This document shows positions 17,900 through 27,057 of a stretch of DNA of 64,000 nt, piece by piece (the stretch's first letter is position 1; every line of letters begins with the position of its first letter). This DNA comes from Terriglobus sp. RCC_193 (GTDB lineage Bacteria; Acidobacteriota; Terriglobia; Terriglobales; Acidobacteriaceae). The notes below the pieces were generated by a model. It was not told the DNA's origin. It saw only the letters and a list, made by a program, of their open reading frames with translations, and made no database searches. The position numbers were made by a program, and so were the translations under genes. The DNA is taken from positions 1,860,001 to 1,924,000 of the forward strand of contig NZ_JBFUPK010000001.1 in assembly GCF_041355105.1 (NCBI RefSeq), in the 5' to 3' direction.

Positions 17900-18652
17900 T
17901 TATGGCAGGAAGTCGAGCAGGGATGTGTTGAAGAGTTCTGCTGCTTCCACGTTGGAGAGGTGGGCGGCTGGTAGATTCAGCATCTGGCTGCCGGGGATTT
18001 GGCTTTGCAGAAACTGTGCGTCTGCGATGGTGCAGACCATATCCTGATCGCCTGCGATGACGAGGGTGGGTGCGGTGATGGTGGCGATTTCACTGCGCAG
18101 ATTGCAGGTGCGGAGGGCTTCGCAGCAGGCGGCGTAGCCTTCCACGTTGCTGGCCAGCATGCCTTCACGGATGGAGGCGATGACTTCCGGATGTGACGCA
18201 GCGAAGGGTGCGGTGAACCAGCGGGCGATGACTGCGTCAGCGATGGAGGCCATGCCGTTGGCGCGGACCTCTGCGATGCGCTTCTGCCAGCCTTCGTCTG
18301 TGCCGACTTTTGCTGCAGTGTTGCAGAGGATCAGCTTCTGGATGCGTTCCGGTGCGTGGATGCCAAGCCACTGGCCGATGACGCCGCCGAGAGAGATGCC
18401 GCAGAAGTGTGCACTGCGGATGCCGTGGTGATCGAGCAGCCGCAGCACGTCGTTGCCGAGATCAGCGACGGAGTAGGAGCCTGCGGGGGATGGGCTGTTG
18501 CCGTGTCCTCGCATGTCGTATCGGAGGACGCGGAAGCACTGCGTGAGCGCCTGCATCTGCGGTTGCCACATCTGCATGGTTGCGCCAAGCGATGTGGAGA
18601 GTACGACGCATGGGGCATCGTGCTGTCCCGTGAGTTCGTGGTGAAGGATCAT
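17900..18652 (-). CDS. pcaD: Alpha/beta hydrolase, 3-oxoadipate enol-lactonase (PcaD)-like
   Basis: The start is placed at the ATG ending at 18652 because the 250-aa product then begins at the first beta strand; upstream residues look non-coding. It shows SLGATMQMWQPQM (oxyanion region), DMRGHGNS, nucleophile Ser in GISLGG, LCNTAAKVGTDEGWQKRI, GDQD (acid) and AAHLSN (His). These match 3-oxoadipate enol-lactonases of the beta-ketoadipate pathway in order and spacing. No other protocatechuate genes are adjacent, so a related esterase role remains possible. Confidence 0.75.
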   Translation of the reverse strand: MILHHELTGQHDAPCVVLSTSLGATMQMWQPQMQALTQCFRVLRYDMRGHGNSPSPAGSYSVADLGNDVLRLLDHHGIRSAHFCGISLGGVIGQWLGIHAPERIQKLILCNTAAKVGTDEGWQKRIAEVRANGMASIADAVIARWFTAPFAASHPEVIASIREGMLASNVEGYAACCEALRTCNLRSEIATITAPTLVIAGDQDMVCTIADAQFLQSQIPGSQMLNLPAAHLSNVEAAELFNTSLLDFLP

Positions 18653-18858
18653 CTGGATTGCATAACCTGTCCGGCTAACGACTGAATGGTTTCGCCGGAA
18701 GGCGACGGCGCTGCAGATGTGTCTGGGCGCGCGGTGAGAGAAGCCACACAACCTGCACTGAAAAAGATGGCGGTCCTTGCACGAGAGAACATTCCGGGCA
18801 TGATGAATGCCACTATATCCCGCCCTGAGCCGAATGCAATTGGCACGGCTGGGAGCGT

Positions 18859-18894
18859 GCAAAAGCAACAAGGCCACCCACGGATGGGTGACCT
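18859..18894 (-). terminator. Terminator after the TonB_C-domain gene
   Basis: Read on the reverse strand, a 10-bp stem AGGTCACCCA / TGGGTGGCCT (one G-T pair) with a TCCG loop is followed by TGTTGCTTTTG. It lies about 48 nt beyond the stop of the gene at 18942-19358. Confidence 0.8.
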
Positions 18895-18941
18895 GAAATT
18901 GTGTGGCAGGTTTTGAGGCCCGCCCCTAAAGAAAGTGCAAT

Positions 18942-19358
18942 TTAGCGGAGTGCAACGTGCAGGGTGACCGGAACAGCAACCGGCTGACCGTCGAGCGTAC
19001 CTGCCTTGTAACGAACCTTGCTGACTGCGTCAGTTACCTTAGAAGCGGTCAACGCATCGATCGGGGAAACAACCTTCACATTCTCCGGTACGCCTGCTTC
19101 GTTCACGGTGTACTGCACGGTGACGTCAGAGGCATGAGTGGGAGCCAGCGAGCCAGCCAGCTTTACTTCCGTGAGACGGATGGGAGCCACGATGCCGCTG
19201 AAGATGCGCGGCTTGGCAGCGTTGATAGCACTGGCCTGGAATGCGAAGGCCGGAGCGTCAACAGAAGCGACCAGGTGCGAGATACCAGAGTGCAGGGCCT
19301 GGGCGGGAACGGCAACGGGGGCAACTGCGAGAAGAGCGGCGGCGAGGACTGAGCGCAT
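18942..19358 (-). CDS. Secreted small protein with TonB C-terminal-like domain
   Basis: This 138-aa protein has an N-terminal signal sequence (LAAALLAVAPVAVPAQA). Residues ~78-137 have the TonB_C pattern: VTVQYTVNEAGVPENVKVVS, then RYKAGTLDGQPVAVPVTLHV. It lacks the Pro-rich spacer and the non-cleaved anchor of a true energy-transducing TonB. It is therefore more likely one of the small periplasmic TonB_C-only proteins common in Acidobacteria. It has its own promoter and terminator, so it is monocistronic. Confidence 0.72.
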   Translation of the reverse strand: MRSVLAAALLAVAPVAVPAQALHSGISHLVASVDAPAFAFQASAINAAKPRIFSGIVAPIRLTEVKLAGSLAPTHASDVTVQYTVNEAGVPENVKVVSPIDALTASKVTDAVSKVRYKAGTLDGQPVAVPVTLHVALR

Positions 19359-19413
19359 TGGGTGATCTCCTTATTGGGTCGTCGTACGGATACTGTTGAT
19401 CGAGGCGTCCCTC

Positions 19414-19458
19414 GGTGTTCTCAACACCAAAATAAACCGAGCGAATAATCGCTGTCAA
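19414..19458 (-). promoter_or_regulatory. Sigma-70-like promoter with start-site hairpin
   Basis: On the reverse strand a perfect -35 TTGACA (19453-19458) is separated by 16 nt from TTTATT (19431-19436), in an AT-rich stretch. Just downstream, GGTGTT-GAG-AACACC (19414-19428) can form a hairpin at or near the transcript start. The leader to the ATG would be about 65 nt. Confidence 0.6.
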
Positions 19459-19540
19459 ATGATTTCTGAATTTATTTTATAAGTTTTGTTAATGCCTTAT
19501 TTTTCTTTGATTTATCTGTAGCGGTTCGGTTACCGATATG

Positions 19541-19576
19541 CAAACAGAGAGGCCGCCTTGCGAAAAGGCGGCCTCT
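19541..19576 (-). terminator. Terminator of the CocE/NonD hydrolase gene
   Basis: On the reverse strand a 12-bp perfect stem AGAGGCCGCCTT / AAGGCGGCCTCT with a five-base loop is followed by CTGTTTG. It lies 28 nt after the gene's stop. Confidence 0.8.
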
Positions 19577-19603
19577 GTGATGGGGTTGCTTCGGTATTGC
19601 TGA

Positions 19604-21649
19604 CTAGTTCTTCAGATCGACCGGGACGACGGGCAGGCTGATGAAGGTGGCCTTCCCTGCTTCGCGATAGACCTTCTGCGTGGCCTTCTCATAATCGGAG
19701 GGTTTTGCGTTGAAGATGTTGGGCACGTACTTCTGCGGGTTGCGATCGTAGAGCGGGAAGAGGGAGCTCTGGATCTGCACCATGATGCGGTGGCCCGGCT
19801 GGAAGACATGGTTCACGTTGGGCATGTCCCACTTGTAGGTGAGCGCTTCGCCGGACTTGAGCGGTTCCGGCTTTTCAAAGCTGGTGCGATAGCGTCCGCG
19901 GAAGATGTCCATGGAGATAGGCAGCTCATAGCCGTTCATCTCGCTGGTGTGGCCGTCCGGGAAGACGTCGATGAGTTTTACGACCCAGTCGCTGTCGGTG
20001 CCGCTGGTGCTGGCGACGAGGTTGACCTTGGGAACGCCGCTGACGCGGAGGGGTTCCTTCAGTACATCGCTGGTGTAGACGAGCACGTCCGGGCGACCGT
20101 CAATGAAGCGCTGATCGTGCATCAGCCAGGTCTGCCATCCGCTGTTTTCAATGGGGCGCGGAAGGAACGGGACGGGGTTTGCTGGGTCGGAGACGTACTC
20201 GTCGGCCTTGCCTGTGCCGGTGGGCGCGTCAAAGCTCAGTTTGCCGTTGGCGCCCAGGTAGAGCGGTTTGGGCTTCCAGTCGCAGCCGGATTCGCAGGAG
20301 AGCGGCCACTTGGTGGGTGTATCCCAGCGGTTCTCGCCTGTGTTGTAGATGTACACCGGTTTGATGTCGGCCTTGGTGGCGTTCTCGCGCAGATAGGTGT
20401 TGAAGAACGGAAGCTGCACGTTGTCGCGGAACCACGCGGTGGTATCGCCATCCCAGGTGAGCGGGCCGGTCTGCTTGCCTTCGCGATTGATCTGCGAGTG
20501 GAACCAGGGACCCATTGCGAGGATGTTCATGGTGTTGGTTTTGTCTTTGGGCTCCCATGCGGCGTAGGAGTGGTTGGCGCCGTACATGTCTTCCTGGTCC
20601 CAGAGGCCCTGCAGCCACATGGTGGGGACGGTCAGGTCAGCCTTGGCGATGAGCTTGTCCAACGCCTGCGACTGCCAGTAGGCGTCGTATGCGGGATGGT
20701 TTTCGACCATCTTCCAGAAGGGCAACTGCTCCTGCCCCTGCCAGCGAGCGAAGTCGCCGGCGGAGCCGAGCTTGCGGAAGTTTTCGTAGTCGTCACTGCC
20801 CTCGTGTGCGGTGCGTGCACCGGCTCCGCGCGCGGACGTTTGCCCGATGAAGTAATCGAGCATGCGCTGACGGAAGGCGCCGTACTGGAACCAGTCGTCG
20901 CCCATCCAGCCGTCGACCATGGGGCTTTCCGGGATGGCCGCCTTCAGCGCGGGATGCGGATGGAGCAGCGCCATGACGACGGTGAATCCTTCATAGGACG
21001 AACCGATCATGCCGACGCGTCCGTTGGATTCGGGAACGTTCTTCACGAGCCAGTCGATGGTGTCGTAAGCGTCCGTGGTGTCGTCTGCACCGGTGGGGTT
21101 CCAGGGGCCGACGGGCGGCGGCGTCATGAGGTACACGCCCTCTGAGCCGTACTTGCCGCGGACGTCCTGATAGATGCGGATGTAGCCGTCGCGCACGAAG
21201 ACCTCATCGCTGAGGTTGAGTTCATCCACCATGTGCGAGGCGGGCGGCTTCACTGCTGGTGGACCGGCGGGAGCACCTGCGCCGGGACGACGTACAGGGC
21301 CTGCCGGTGCGGCTGGCTCCGGTGTGCGAGCGGCATGGGCGCGGGCTGCGGCATTGTAACAGGTACGCGTCATCAGCATGGGCGCATTCTTCACGCCTTT
21401 GGGAATCACGATGACGGTGTAGAGTTTGGTGCCGTCGCGCATGGGGATCATGACCACGCGCTTTTCATAATCCAGCGGCAGGGGCGGCTGCTGCAGGGGC
21501 GCTTCATGCCTGGGCGGCGTGAACGTAGGCGGGATCATGTTCTTGTCTGTGGGCCGCGTACCGAGCGGCTCCTGGGCATGAAGCGTAGCGGCTGAAGCAC
21601 TGACCAGAACGGCCAGTGTCGCCATGGCAAGACGGCGTGTTACATGCAT
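19604..21649 (-). CDS. Secreted CocE/NonD (S15) family hydrolase
   Basis: This 681-aa enzyme has a signal peptide (TLAVLVSASAATLHAQ). An alpha/beta-hydrolase domain follows, with the early strand VVMIPMRDGTKLYTVIVIPK and nucleophile Ser in GMIGSSYEGF, flanked by YDTIDWLVKNVPESNGRVG. The C-terminal jelly-roll domain characteristic of X-Pro dipeptidyl-peptidase/glutaryl acylase/cocaine esterase members carries DSDWVVKLIDVFPDG. Residues ~115-140 form a Pro/Ala/Gly-rich insertion. Its length fits secreted family members of 600-700 aa. The natural ester or amide substrate is unknown. Confidence 0.88.
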   Translation of the reverse strand: MHVTRRLAMATLAVLVSASAATLHAQEPLGTRPTDKNMIPPTFTPPRHEAPLQQPPLPLDYEKRVVMIPMRDGTKLYTVIVIPKGVKNAPMLMTRTCYNAAARAHAARTPEPAAPAGPVRRPGAGAPAGPPAVKPPASHMVDELNLSDEVFVRDGYIRIYQDVRGKYGSEGVYLMTPPPVGPWNPTGADDTTDAYDTIDWLVKNVPESNGRVGMIGSSYEGFTVVMALLHPHPALKAAIPESPMVDGWMGDDWFQYGAFRQRMLDYFIGQTSARGAGARTAHEGSDDYENFRKLGSAGDFARWQGQEQLPFWKMVENHPAYDAYWQSQALDKLIAKADLTVPTMWLQGLWDQEDMYGANHSYAAWEPKDKTNTMNILAMGPWFHSQINREGKQTGPLTWDGDTTAWFRDNVQLPFFNTYLRENATKADIKPVYIYNTGENRWDTPTKWPLSCESGCDWKPKPLYLGANGKLSFDAPTGTGKADEYVSDPANPVPFLPRPIENSGWQTWLMHDQRFIDGRPDVLVYTSDVLKEPLRVSGVPKVNLVASTSGTDSDWVVKLIDVFPDGHTSEMNGYELPISMDIFRGRYRTSFEKPEPLKSGEALTYKWDMPNVNHVFQPGHRIMVQIQSSLFPLYDRNPQKYVPNIFNAKPSDYEKATQKVYREAGKATFISLPVVPVDLKN

Positions 21650-21823
21650 TGGAGACGTCCTCTGCGAATGTTTTAAATATGCCGGAATTATCGCAGGTGA
21701 ATAGACCTGGCGATAGCGTCTTTATACGTTTGCGTGATGGCAATTCTTGAATCGCAGTGTGGCAATGCACTTGAAAATTTTCTGCACGAAAGCCGGACAC
21801 TGCCCTGGTCGCCGAAAGTTCGC

Positions 21824-21851
21824 CGGGATTCTTCGCTTTGCTCAGAATGAC
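21824..21851. repeat. Interspersed CAGAATGAC repeat, single copy
   Basis: CGGGATTCTTCGCT followed by TTGCTCAGAATGAC matches the inverted-repeat arms at 56752-56780 and 56855-56883 with one or two differences. It lies in the 243-nt gap between the hydrolase and mlaF genes. Confidence 0.8.
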
Positions 21852-21892
21852 AGCTGCTTTTGCGACCGGGTGAAACAACTTGCTGCACTACG

Positions 21893-22864
21893 TTACTGCG
21901 GCAATACGAGTTCATCCATCGCCATAAATTCCTGTAATACCGGGTCCTGACTATGCTCCAGTTCTTCCAGCGTGCCGAAGAAACGGGCTTTGCCTTCATG
22001 CAGAAACAGCAGACGGTCCGCCAGTTTCTTTGCGAAGCGCATGTCATGCGTGACGACGATGCTGGTGAGGTGAAGCTGGCGCTTGAGGCGTTCGATGAGG
22101 TCGCCGAGGAGGTGGGCGATCAATGGATCGACCATGGTGGTGGGCTCGTCGTAGAGGATGGCTTCCGGCTGCGATGCGAGTGCGCGTGCGATGGCGACGG
22201 AACGTTTCATGCCGGTGGAGAGGTCGCTGGGCAGCAGGTCATCCATACCGGCCACGCCAACCATCTCCAGCAGGCCTTTCACGATCTGGCGGATCTGCTC
22301 TTCGTCGAGTTCGTTTTTTTCGCGCAGGGGGAAGGCTACGTTTTCGCCCACGGAGAACGAGTCAAACAGCGCGCCGTTCTGAAAGACCATGGTTACCTTG
22401 CGGCGAACCTCGAGCATTTCACGCTCGTTGAAGCCGCAGATGTTTTCTCCTGCAACGCGAATGGTTCCTTTGTCCGGCTTCAGAAAGCCCATCAACATCT
22501 GCAAAGAAACGGATTTGCCCACGCCGGAGCGGCCAAGGATGCAGAGCGTTTCACCAGGGCGAACGAAGAAGCTGACATCCTCCAGCACCTTGAAGCTGCC
22601 GAAGGATTTGTAGACGTGCTCGAAGGAGATGTAAGGCTTGTCGCCCTCTTCGATGTTGGTTTCGTTCTGCTCGGCGGCCTGCTCAAAGAACTCGCTGACT
22701 TCTTCGGCAACATCCTGCGAGACGGTATCGACCAGCGGTTTGTTCAACTCTTCTTCGCTGGTGTTCTCAGCAGTTGCATGCATGCTTTCGTGATTCGGCT
22801 GCAACTGCTCGATGTGTTCCGCGGGCCCTGTCTGCGAGCCATTTGCCTGTTTGCCGTCTGCCAT
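21893..22864 (-). CDS. mlaF: MlaF-type ABC transporter ATP-binding protein
   Basis: This 323-aa ATPase has Walker A (GRSGVGKS, 111-118), Q-loop (FQNGALFDSFSV), an unusual signature STGMKRSVAIARAL, Walker B (AILYDEPTTMVDP) and switch His (VVTHDM). FQNGALFDSFSV and DEPT..VDP are typical of MlaF/Ttg2A, which powers retrograde phospholipid transport. The first ~75 residues are an acidic, Glu/Gln/Asn-rich extension not usual for MlaF. No MlaE permease or MlaD gene is in the window. It sits 3 nt after mobA, at the end of a three-gene operon. Confidence 0.87.
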   Translation of the reverse strand: MADGKQANGSQTGPAEHIEQLQPNHESMHATAENTSEEELNKPLVDTVSQDVAEEVSEFFEQAAEQNETNIEEGDKPYISFEHVYKSFGSFKVLEDVSFFVRPGETLCILGRSGVGKSVSLQMLMGFLKPDKGTIRVAGENICGFNEREMLEVRRKVTMVFQNGALFDSFSVGENVAFPLREKNELDEEQIRQIVKGLLEMVGVAGMDDLLPSDLSTGMKRSVAIARALASQPEAILYDEPTTMVDPLIAHLLGDLIERLKRQLHLTSIVVTHDMRFAKKLADRLLFLHEGKARFFGTLEELEHSQDPVLQEFMAMDELVLPQ

Positions 22865-22867
22865 TCC

Positions 22868-23527
22868 TTATTCAGATGCGCGTTGCGGGAAAGTGTTCTC
22901 CGCGCGCAGCAACTCCTTCGCAGATTGAAAATCGTCCGGCGTATTGACGTTGGTGAACCAGATGGATGCCGTTATCTCATCTGTGATTTCTTCTGCGGGA
23001 AGAACATACATGCCTAACGGACAGATTGCGTCCGCAGCATCGCGTAGCACTGGCAACAGTGTACGTCGGCCCTGATGCAGCGCTTGTGCCATGACCTGGC
23101 GCGTGGAGCGGTGCAGCACCACAGGAAGAGGTTGCCGCTTTCCCGGCCCGTCGAAACAGGCGACGTTCGGTTTGCCATTGCCGGTGGCCTGATCCACCAG
23201 TTCCTGCATGGCGAATGCCGGCAGAAGAGGGACATCAACGGGCGCGATCAGCAGCCACTCTTCACGCGCATCGTGCAGTGCCGCATCCAGACCGCTGAGG
23301 GGGCCGCTGTCCGCGATGCGATCGACGACCACGCGGCCATAGGGAGCGAGATATTCGCCGTGTGCTTCGCTGCCGCAGAGGATGGAAACATCGCTGCACA
23401 CCTGTTCCAGTTTGCGCAGCGTGATCTCCAGTAACGTGTAGTCGTTGACACGCAGGAGCGATTTATCGCGGCCCATGCGCGAGCTTTGGCCACCGGACAG
23501 CACGTAGCCGCTGACGTTGGATTTCAT
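22868..23527 (-). CDS. mobA: Molybdenum cofactor guanylyltransferase
   Basis: This 219-aa enzyme transfers GMP to molybdopterin. It has the nucleotidyltransferase signature VLSGGQSSRMGRDKSLL at residues 9-25, DRIADSGPLSGLDAAL, and APVDVPLL with the metal-binding Asp. Its ATG overlaps the stop of the M20 peptidase gene (ATGA, 4 nt), which indicates translational coupling. Length is normal (about 195-220 aa). Confidence 0.92.
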   Translation of the reverse strand: MKSNVSGYVLSGGQSSRMGRDKSLLRVNDYTLLEITLRKLEQVCSDVSILCGSEAHGEYLAPYGRVVVDRIADSGPLSGLDAALHDAREEWLLIAPVDVPLLPAFAMQELVDQATGNGKPNVACFDGPGKRQPLPVVLHRSTRQVMAQALHQGRRTLLPVLRDAADAICPLGMYVLPAEEITDEITASIWFTNVNTPDDFQSAKELLRAENTFPQRASE

Positions 23528-24891
23528 TGGCCTGCGTGGACCAGGAAGCGCACGATGGATTCGGTACCGCGATAGAAGTTGCTGATGTTGAACTTCTCAT
23601 TGGGCGCGTGCAGATTATCGTCGGGCAGGCCGAAGCCCATCATCACCGTGGGCACGCGTAGCTGTCGTGCGAAGTCGCCCACGACGGGGATAGAACCGCC
23701 GCCACGCACGAAGACTGTCTCCTTGCCAAAGACTTCGCGCATGGCTTCCGTGGCCGCATGAATAAAGGGGTTATCTGTGCCGACGACGATGGGATCGCCG
23801 GAATGAATCAGACGCACTTCTGCAGATACGCCGCGTGGGACGATGGTGGCCACGTAATCGTGCAGCTTGCGAAAGGTGTCGGCAGGGGTCATGCCGGGGA
23901 CGAGACGCAGTGAAACTTTAGCCAATGCCTTTGCGGGGATCACTGTCTTTGCGCCTGCGCCGGTGAAGCCGCCGGGCATACCGTGCACGTCCAGTGTGGG
24001 ACGCGCCCAGGTACGCTCCAGCACCGAGTAGCCGGGTTCGCCGGTGAGTTCGCTGCTGCCCACTTCGGTTTCGCGATAGTGCTCCTCATCGAACGGCAAC
24101 GACTTCCATGCGGCGAGTTCCGCTTCCGTTGGCTTCTGAAGGCCGTCGTAGATGCCGGGGATGAGGATGCGTCCGTCTGCATCCTTCAGCTTTGCGATGA
24201 TCTGCGAGAGCGCCACGAACGGATTGGGGGCAGCGCCGCCGTACATGCCGCTGTGCAGGTCAGTCTTTGCGCCACGCACTTCAATCTCGGTGTAGATCAT
24301 GCCGCGAAGGCCGACGCACAATGTTGGCAAGTCGGGTGCGAACAGTTCCGTATCGCATACGAGCGCAACGTCGCACTTTACTTCTTCCGGGTGTACACGC
24401 AGATATTCGGCGATGCCTTCGCCTCCAACTTCTTCTTCACCTTCAGCGAGTACGCGGACATTCACCGGCAACGAACCACTCTTCAAGAGGGCTTCGAGCG
24501 CCTTCACCTGCATCCAGAGCTGACCTTTGTCATCGACTGCGCCGCGAGCATAGATGTTGCCGTTGCGCTCCACAGGCTCAAACGGAGGCGACAGCCATTC
24601 ATCGAGCGGGTCCGGCGGCTGCACATCGTAATGGCCGTAGCAAAGCACGGTTGGTTTGCCTGCGGCGTGCATGTGATCCGCGTAGACCAGCGGGTGACCA
24701 GCGGTTTCAATCAGCCGCACGTTTTCCATGCCGATGCGCTTTAATTCTGCAGCGAGGAACTGTGCCGCGCGGCGCACATCGCCTGCGTTTTCCGGCAATG
24801 TGCTGATGGAGGGGATGCGCAGAAACTGCTTCAACTCGTCCAGCGCGTTGGCCTTATTTGCTTCGGTAAATTGCAGCGCGGTATCCAACAT
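23524..24891 (-). CDS. M20 family dipeptidase
   Basis: The start is taken at the ATG ending at 24891 because GGAAGGA lies 9 nt upstream; a TTG six codons earlier is less likely. The 455-aa metallopeptidase shows CYGHYDVQPPDPLDEW and ARGAVDDKGQL (metal ligands His and Asp), EGEEEVGGEG (catalytic Glu), DLHSGMYGGAAPNP in the lid domain, and a late GGSIPVV. This pattern is that of the CNDP/DapE-like dipeptidases that take dipeptides or N-acyl substrates. It leads the operon with mobA and mlaF. Confidence 0.92.
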   Translation of the reverse strand: MLDTALQFTEANKANALDELKQFLRIPSISTLPENAGDVRRAAQFLAAELKRIGMENVRLIETAGHPLVYADHMHAAGKPTVLCYGHYDVQPPDPLDEWLSPPFEPVERNGNIYARGAVDDKGQLWMQVKALEALLKSGSLPVNVRVLAEGEEEVGGEGIAEYLRVHPEEVKCDVALVCDTELFAPDLPTLCVGLRGMIYTEIEVRGAKTDLHSGMYGGAAPNPFVALSQIIAKLKDADGRILIPGIYDGLQKPTEAELAAWKSLPFDEEHYRETEVGSSELTGEPGYSVLERTWARPTLDVHGMPGGFTGAGAKTVIPAKALAKVSLRLVPGMTPADTFRKLHDYVATIVPRGVSAEVRLIHSGDPIVVGTDNPFIHAATEAMREVFGKETVFVRGGGSIPVVGDFARQLRVPTVMMGFGLPDDNLHAPNEKFNISNFYRGTESIVRFLVHAGQ

Positions 24892-24960
24892 GCTTCTACG
24901 TCCTTCCAAATTTCTTATGTTCGTTGCAGAGAAACGGTGTGCAGGCGAACAATCAGATGC

Positions 24961-25743
24961 ATGGAAAGCACATCACAGACCGAGCAACAAACGCAAACAG
25001 GACAGACTTGGAATGCCAACCAGTACGCCGCCAATGGCCGTTTTGTGGCTGATCTTGCAAAGGATGTAGTCGCATTGCTGGCACCGCGATCCGGGGAACA
25101 CATCCTGGATCTGGGCTGCGGTGACGGCGCACTGACCGAGCAGATTGCGGCCATGGGAGCGGTCGTTATCGGCTGTGATGCTTCGGTGTCGATGCTGGAA
25201 TCGGCGAAGGAACGCGGGCTGAACACGGTGGCCGCGGATATGCGTTCGCTGCCGTTTCAGGGTGAGTTTGACGCGGTATTTTCTAACGCAGCTCTGCACT
25301 GGGTGACCGATCTGCCAGCCGTAGCGCAGAGTGTGCATCGGGCGCTAAAGCCGGGCGGACGTTTCGTTGCGGAGATGGGTGGGCTGGGCAACATTGCGGC
25401 CATTCGTGTGGCACTGCAAGCCGTGATGGCCAACTTCGCTATTGATGCGGAGAGGGATGCGGCCTCGCGCTATCCGTCGCGCGATGAGATGCGCGGCATC
25501 CTGAAAGAGGCTGGATTCAGCGTCACGAGCATCGAACTGATTCCCCGCCCCACGCTGCTCAAAAGCGGCATGGAAGAGTGGCTGAAGACCTTCCGCAATG
25601 GCATTCTGTGCAAGCTGTCGGAGACGGACAGGCAGTCTGCGGTGGACCAGGCCGTTGCACTGCTTCGTCCTGCGCTGTGTGATGCGGATGGCGTCTGGTG
25701 GGGCGACTATGTTCGTTTGCGCTTCTATGCCGTTCGCGGATAG
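24961..25743 (+). CDS. Class I SAM-dependent methyltransferase
   Basis: The start at ATG 24961 avoids overlap with the divergent peptidase start at 24891 and leaves a 69-nt promoter gap. The 260-aa protein has motif I HILDLGCGDGALTEQ, an acidic post-I residue in VIGCDASVSML, and FSNAALHWVTD. The last phrase resembles trans-aconitate and biotin-pathway (BioC-like) methyltransferases. The substrate is not determined by sequence. Confidence 0.85.
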   Translation: MESTSQTEQQTQTGQTWNANQYAANGRFVADLAKDVVALLAPRSGEHILDLGCGDGALTEQIAAMGAVVIGCDASVSMLESAKERGLNTVAADMRSLPFQGEFDAVFSNAALHWVTDLPAVAQSVHRALKPGGRFVAEMGGLGNIAAIRVALQAVMANFAIDAERDAASRYPSRDEMRGILKEAGFSVTSIELIPRPTLLKSGMEEWLKTFRNGILCKLSETDRQSAVDQAVALLRPALCDADGVWWGDYVRLRFYAVRG

Positions 25744-25877
25744 CTGCCATGTGATTGAATAACAAAGAAAGCGGAATCTTCTTAACAACTTTCCGCATCT
25801 TGCATGAAACGGCTGGCTCAGGCGAATTGCACACGCGCTGAATCTGTGCCCTTCGTTCCTTCAAGGAGAGCCTCATC

Positions 25878-27050
25878 GTGTCCGACCGGCCAGATTTCGA
25901 TCCATCCACACTCGTCATCCACTCGAATCGTAGTTACGAGAAACAATCGAACTCGATCCTGTTTCCGATTCACCAGACGGCGACGTATATCCACGAGAGT
26001 GTGGGTGTAACGAAAGGCTATGGCTACACGCGTGGCGCAAACCCGACCGTGAATGCGCTGGAGCAGGCCATTGCCGCCGTGGAAGGTACCGCTTCCGCGC
26101 TTTGCTTCCGCTCGGGTATGTCAGCCATTACAACGCTGTGTTTTGGATTGTTGAAGTCGGGCGACCATGTGCTGCTGTCCGACGTGATCTATGGCGGCAC
26201 CGCGCGACTGTTTCACCAGGTGCTGGGCCACTTTGGCGTGGCGTATGACTTTGTGGACACCTCCTCAGTGGAGGCAACGGAACAGGCGATTCGGCCGGAG
26301 ACGCGCCTGTTGTTTCTGGAAACACCCGCGAATCCCACGTTGAAGATCAGCGATGTGCGCGTGCTTTCTGACATGGCGCACCGGCACGAAAACATACTCG
26401 TCGCCGTGGACAACACGTTCCTGACACCGCTGCTGCAGAACTGCCTGGACCTGGGCGCTGACATCTCCATGATGTCCACGACGAAGTACATTGACGGGCA
26501 TAACGCGACGCTGGGTGGATCGCTGGCGACGCATGATGAAGCCAACACGGAGCGGCTGCGCTTTGTGCGCAAGATCATTGGCAGCATCCAGGCACCGTTT
26601 GATTCGTGGCTGGCGCTGCAGGGCATCAAGACATTGCCCGCGCGGCTTGCCATGCATTGCAGCCATGCCATGCAGATTGCACAGTGGCTGGAGAAACATG
26701 CTCACGTGGCAAAGGTGAATTATCCCGGGCTGGAATCGTTCCCACAACATGCACTGGCGGCAAAGCAGCAAAAGGACTTTGGCGGAATGATGTCGTTCGA
26801 ACTTCAGGCCACAACCGAACAGACGCTGCACTTTATTGAAGCGCTGAAGCTATGCACATGCGCTGAGAGTCTGGGCAGCGTGGAGACGCTGGTGACGCAT
26901 CCTGCTACTGCGTCGCACTGCGATATGCCACTGGAAGAACGCGACCGGCTTGGTGTTACCGACCGCCTGATCCGTCTTTCCGTTGGACTGGAATCACCGA
27001 AGGACCTGATTGCCGATCTTGAGCAGGCGTTTCAGGTTATTTTTGGCTAA
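25878..27050 (+). CDS. Cys/Met metabolism PLP enzyme (cystathionine gamma-synthase/lyase family)
   Basis: This 390-aa enzyme starts at GTG 25878 with AAGGAGAG upstream. It shows YTRGANPTVNALEQAIAAVE, FRSGMSAI, LSDVIYGGT, FLETPANPTLKI, and the PLP-binding Lys203 in STTKYIDGHN. The end ESLGSVETLVTHPA and RLSVGLE is typical. Members make or break cystathionine or add sulfide to homoserine esters; the exact reaction cannot be fixed by eye. The Glu/Ser choices resemble cystathionine gamma-synthase or PatB-like members. Confidence 0.88.
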   Translation: MSDRPDFDPSTLVIHSNRSYEKQSNSILFPIHQTATYIHESVGVTKGYGYTRGANPTVNALEQAIAAVEGTASALCFRSGMSAITTLCFGLLKSGDHVLLSDVIYGGTARLFHQVLGHFGVAYDFVDTSSVEATEQAIRPETRLLFLETPANPTLKISDVRVLSDMAHRHENILVAVDNTFLTPLLQNCLDLGADISMMSTTKYIDGHNATLGGSLATHDEANTERLRFVRKIIGSIQAPFDSWLALQGIKTLPARLAMHCSHAMQIAQWLEKHAHVAKVNYPGLESFPQHALAAKQQKDFGGMMSFELQATTEQTLHFIEALKLCTCAESLGSVETLVTHPATASHCDMPLEERDRLGVTDRLIRLSVGLESPKDLIADLEQAFQVIFG

Positions 27051-27057
27051 TACCGTA

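Noticed and set aside
19790-21145. 451-aa forward frame opposite the CocE/NonD hydrolase
   Set aside because: There is no domain and no ribosome site, and it is fully covered by the hydrolase on the other strand.
21953-23017. 354-aa forward frame opposite mlaF and mobA
   Set aside because: It runs across two coupled reverse genes and has no recognisable domain.
25744-25877. Possible SAM-type riboswitch before the trans-sulfuration enzyme
   Set aside because: The leader is short and shows only a 6-bp GCGGAA/TTCCGC hairpin, with none of the conserved cores of known SAM riboswitches that I can recognise.
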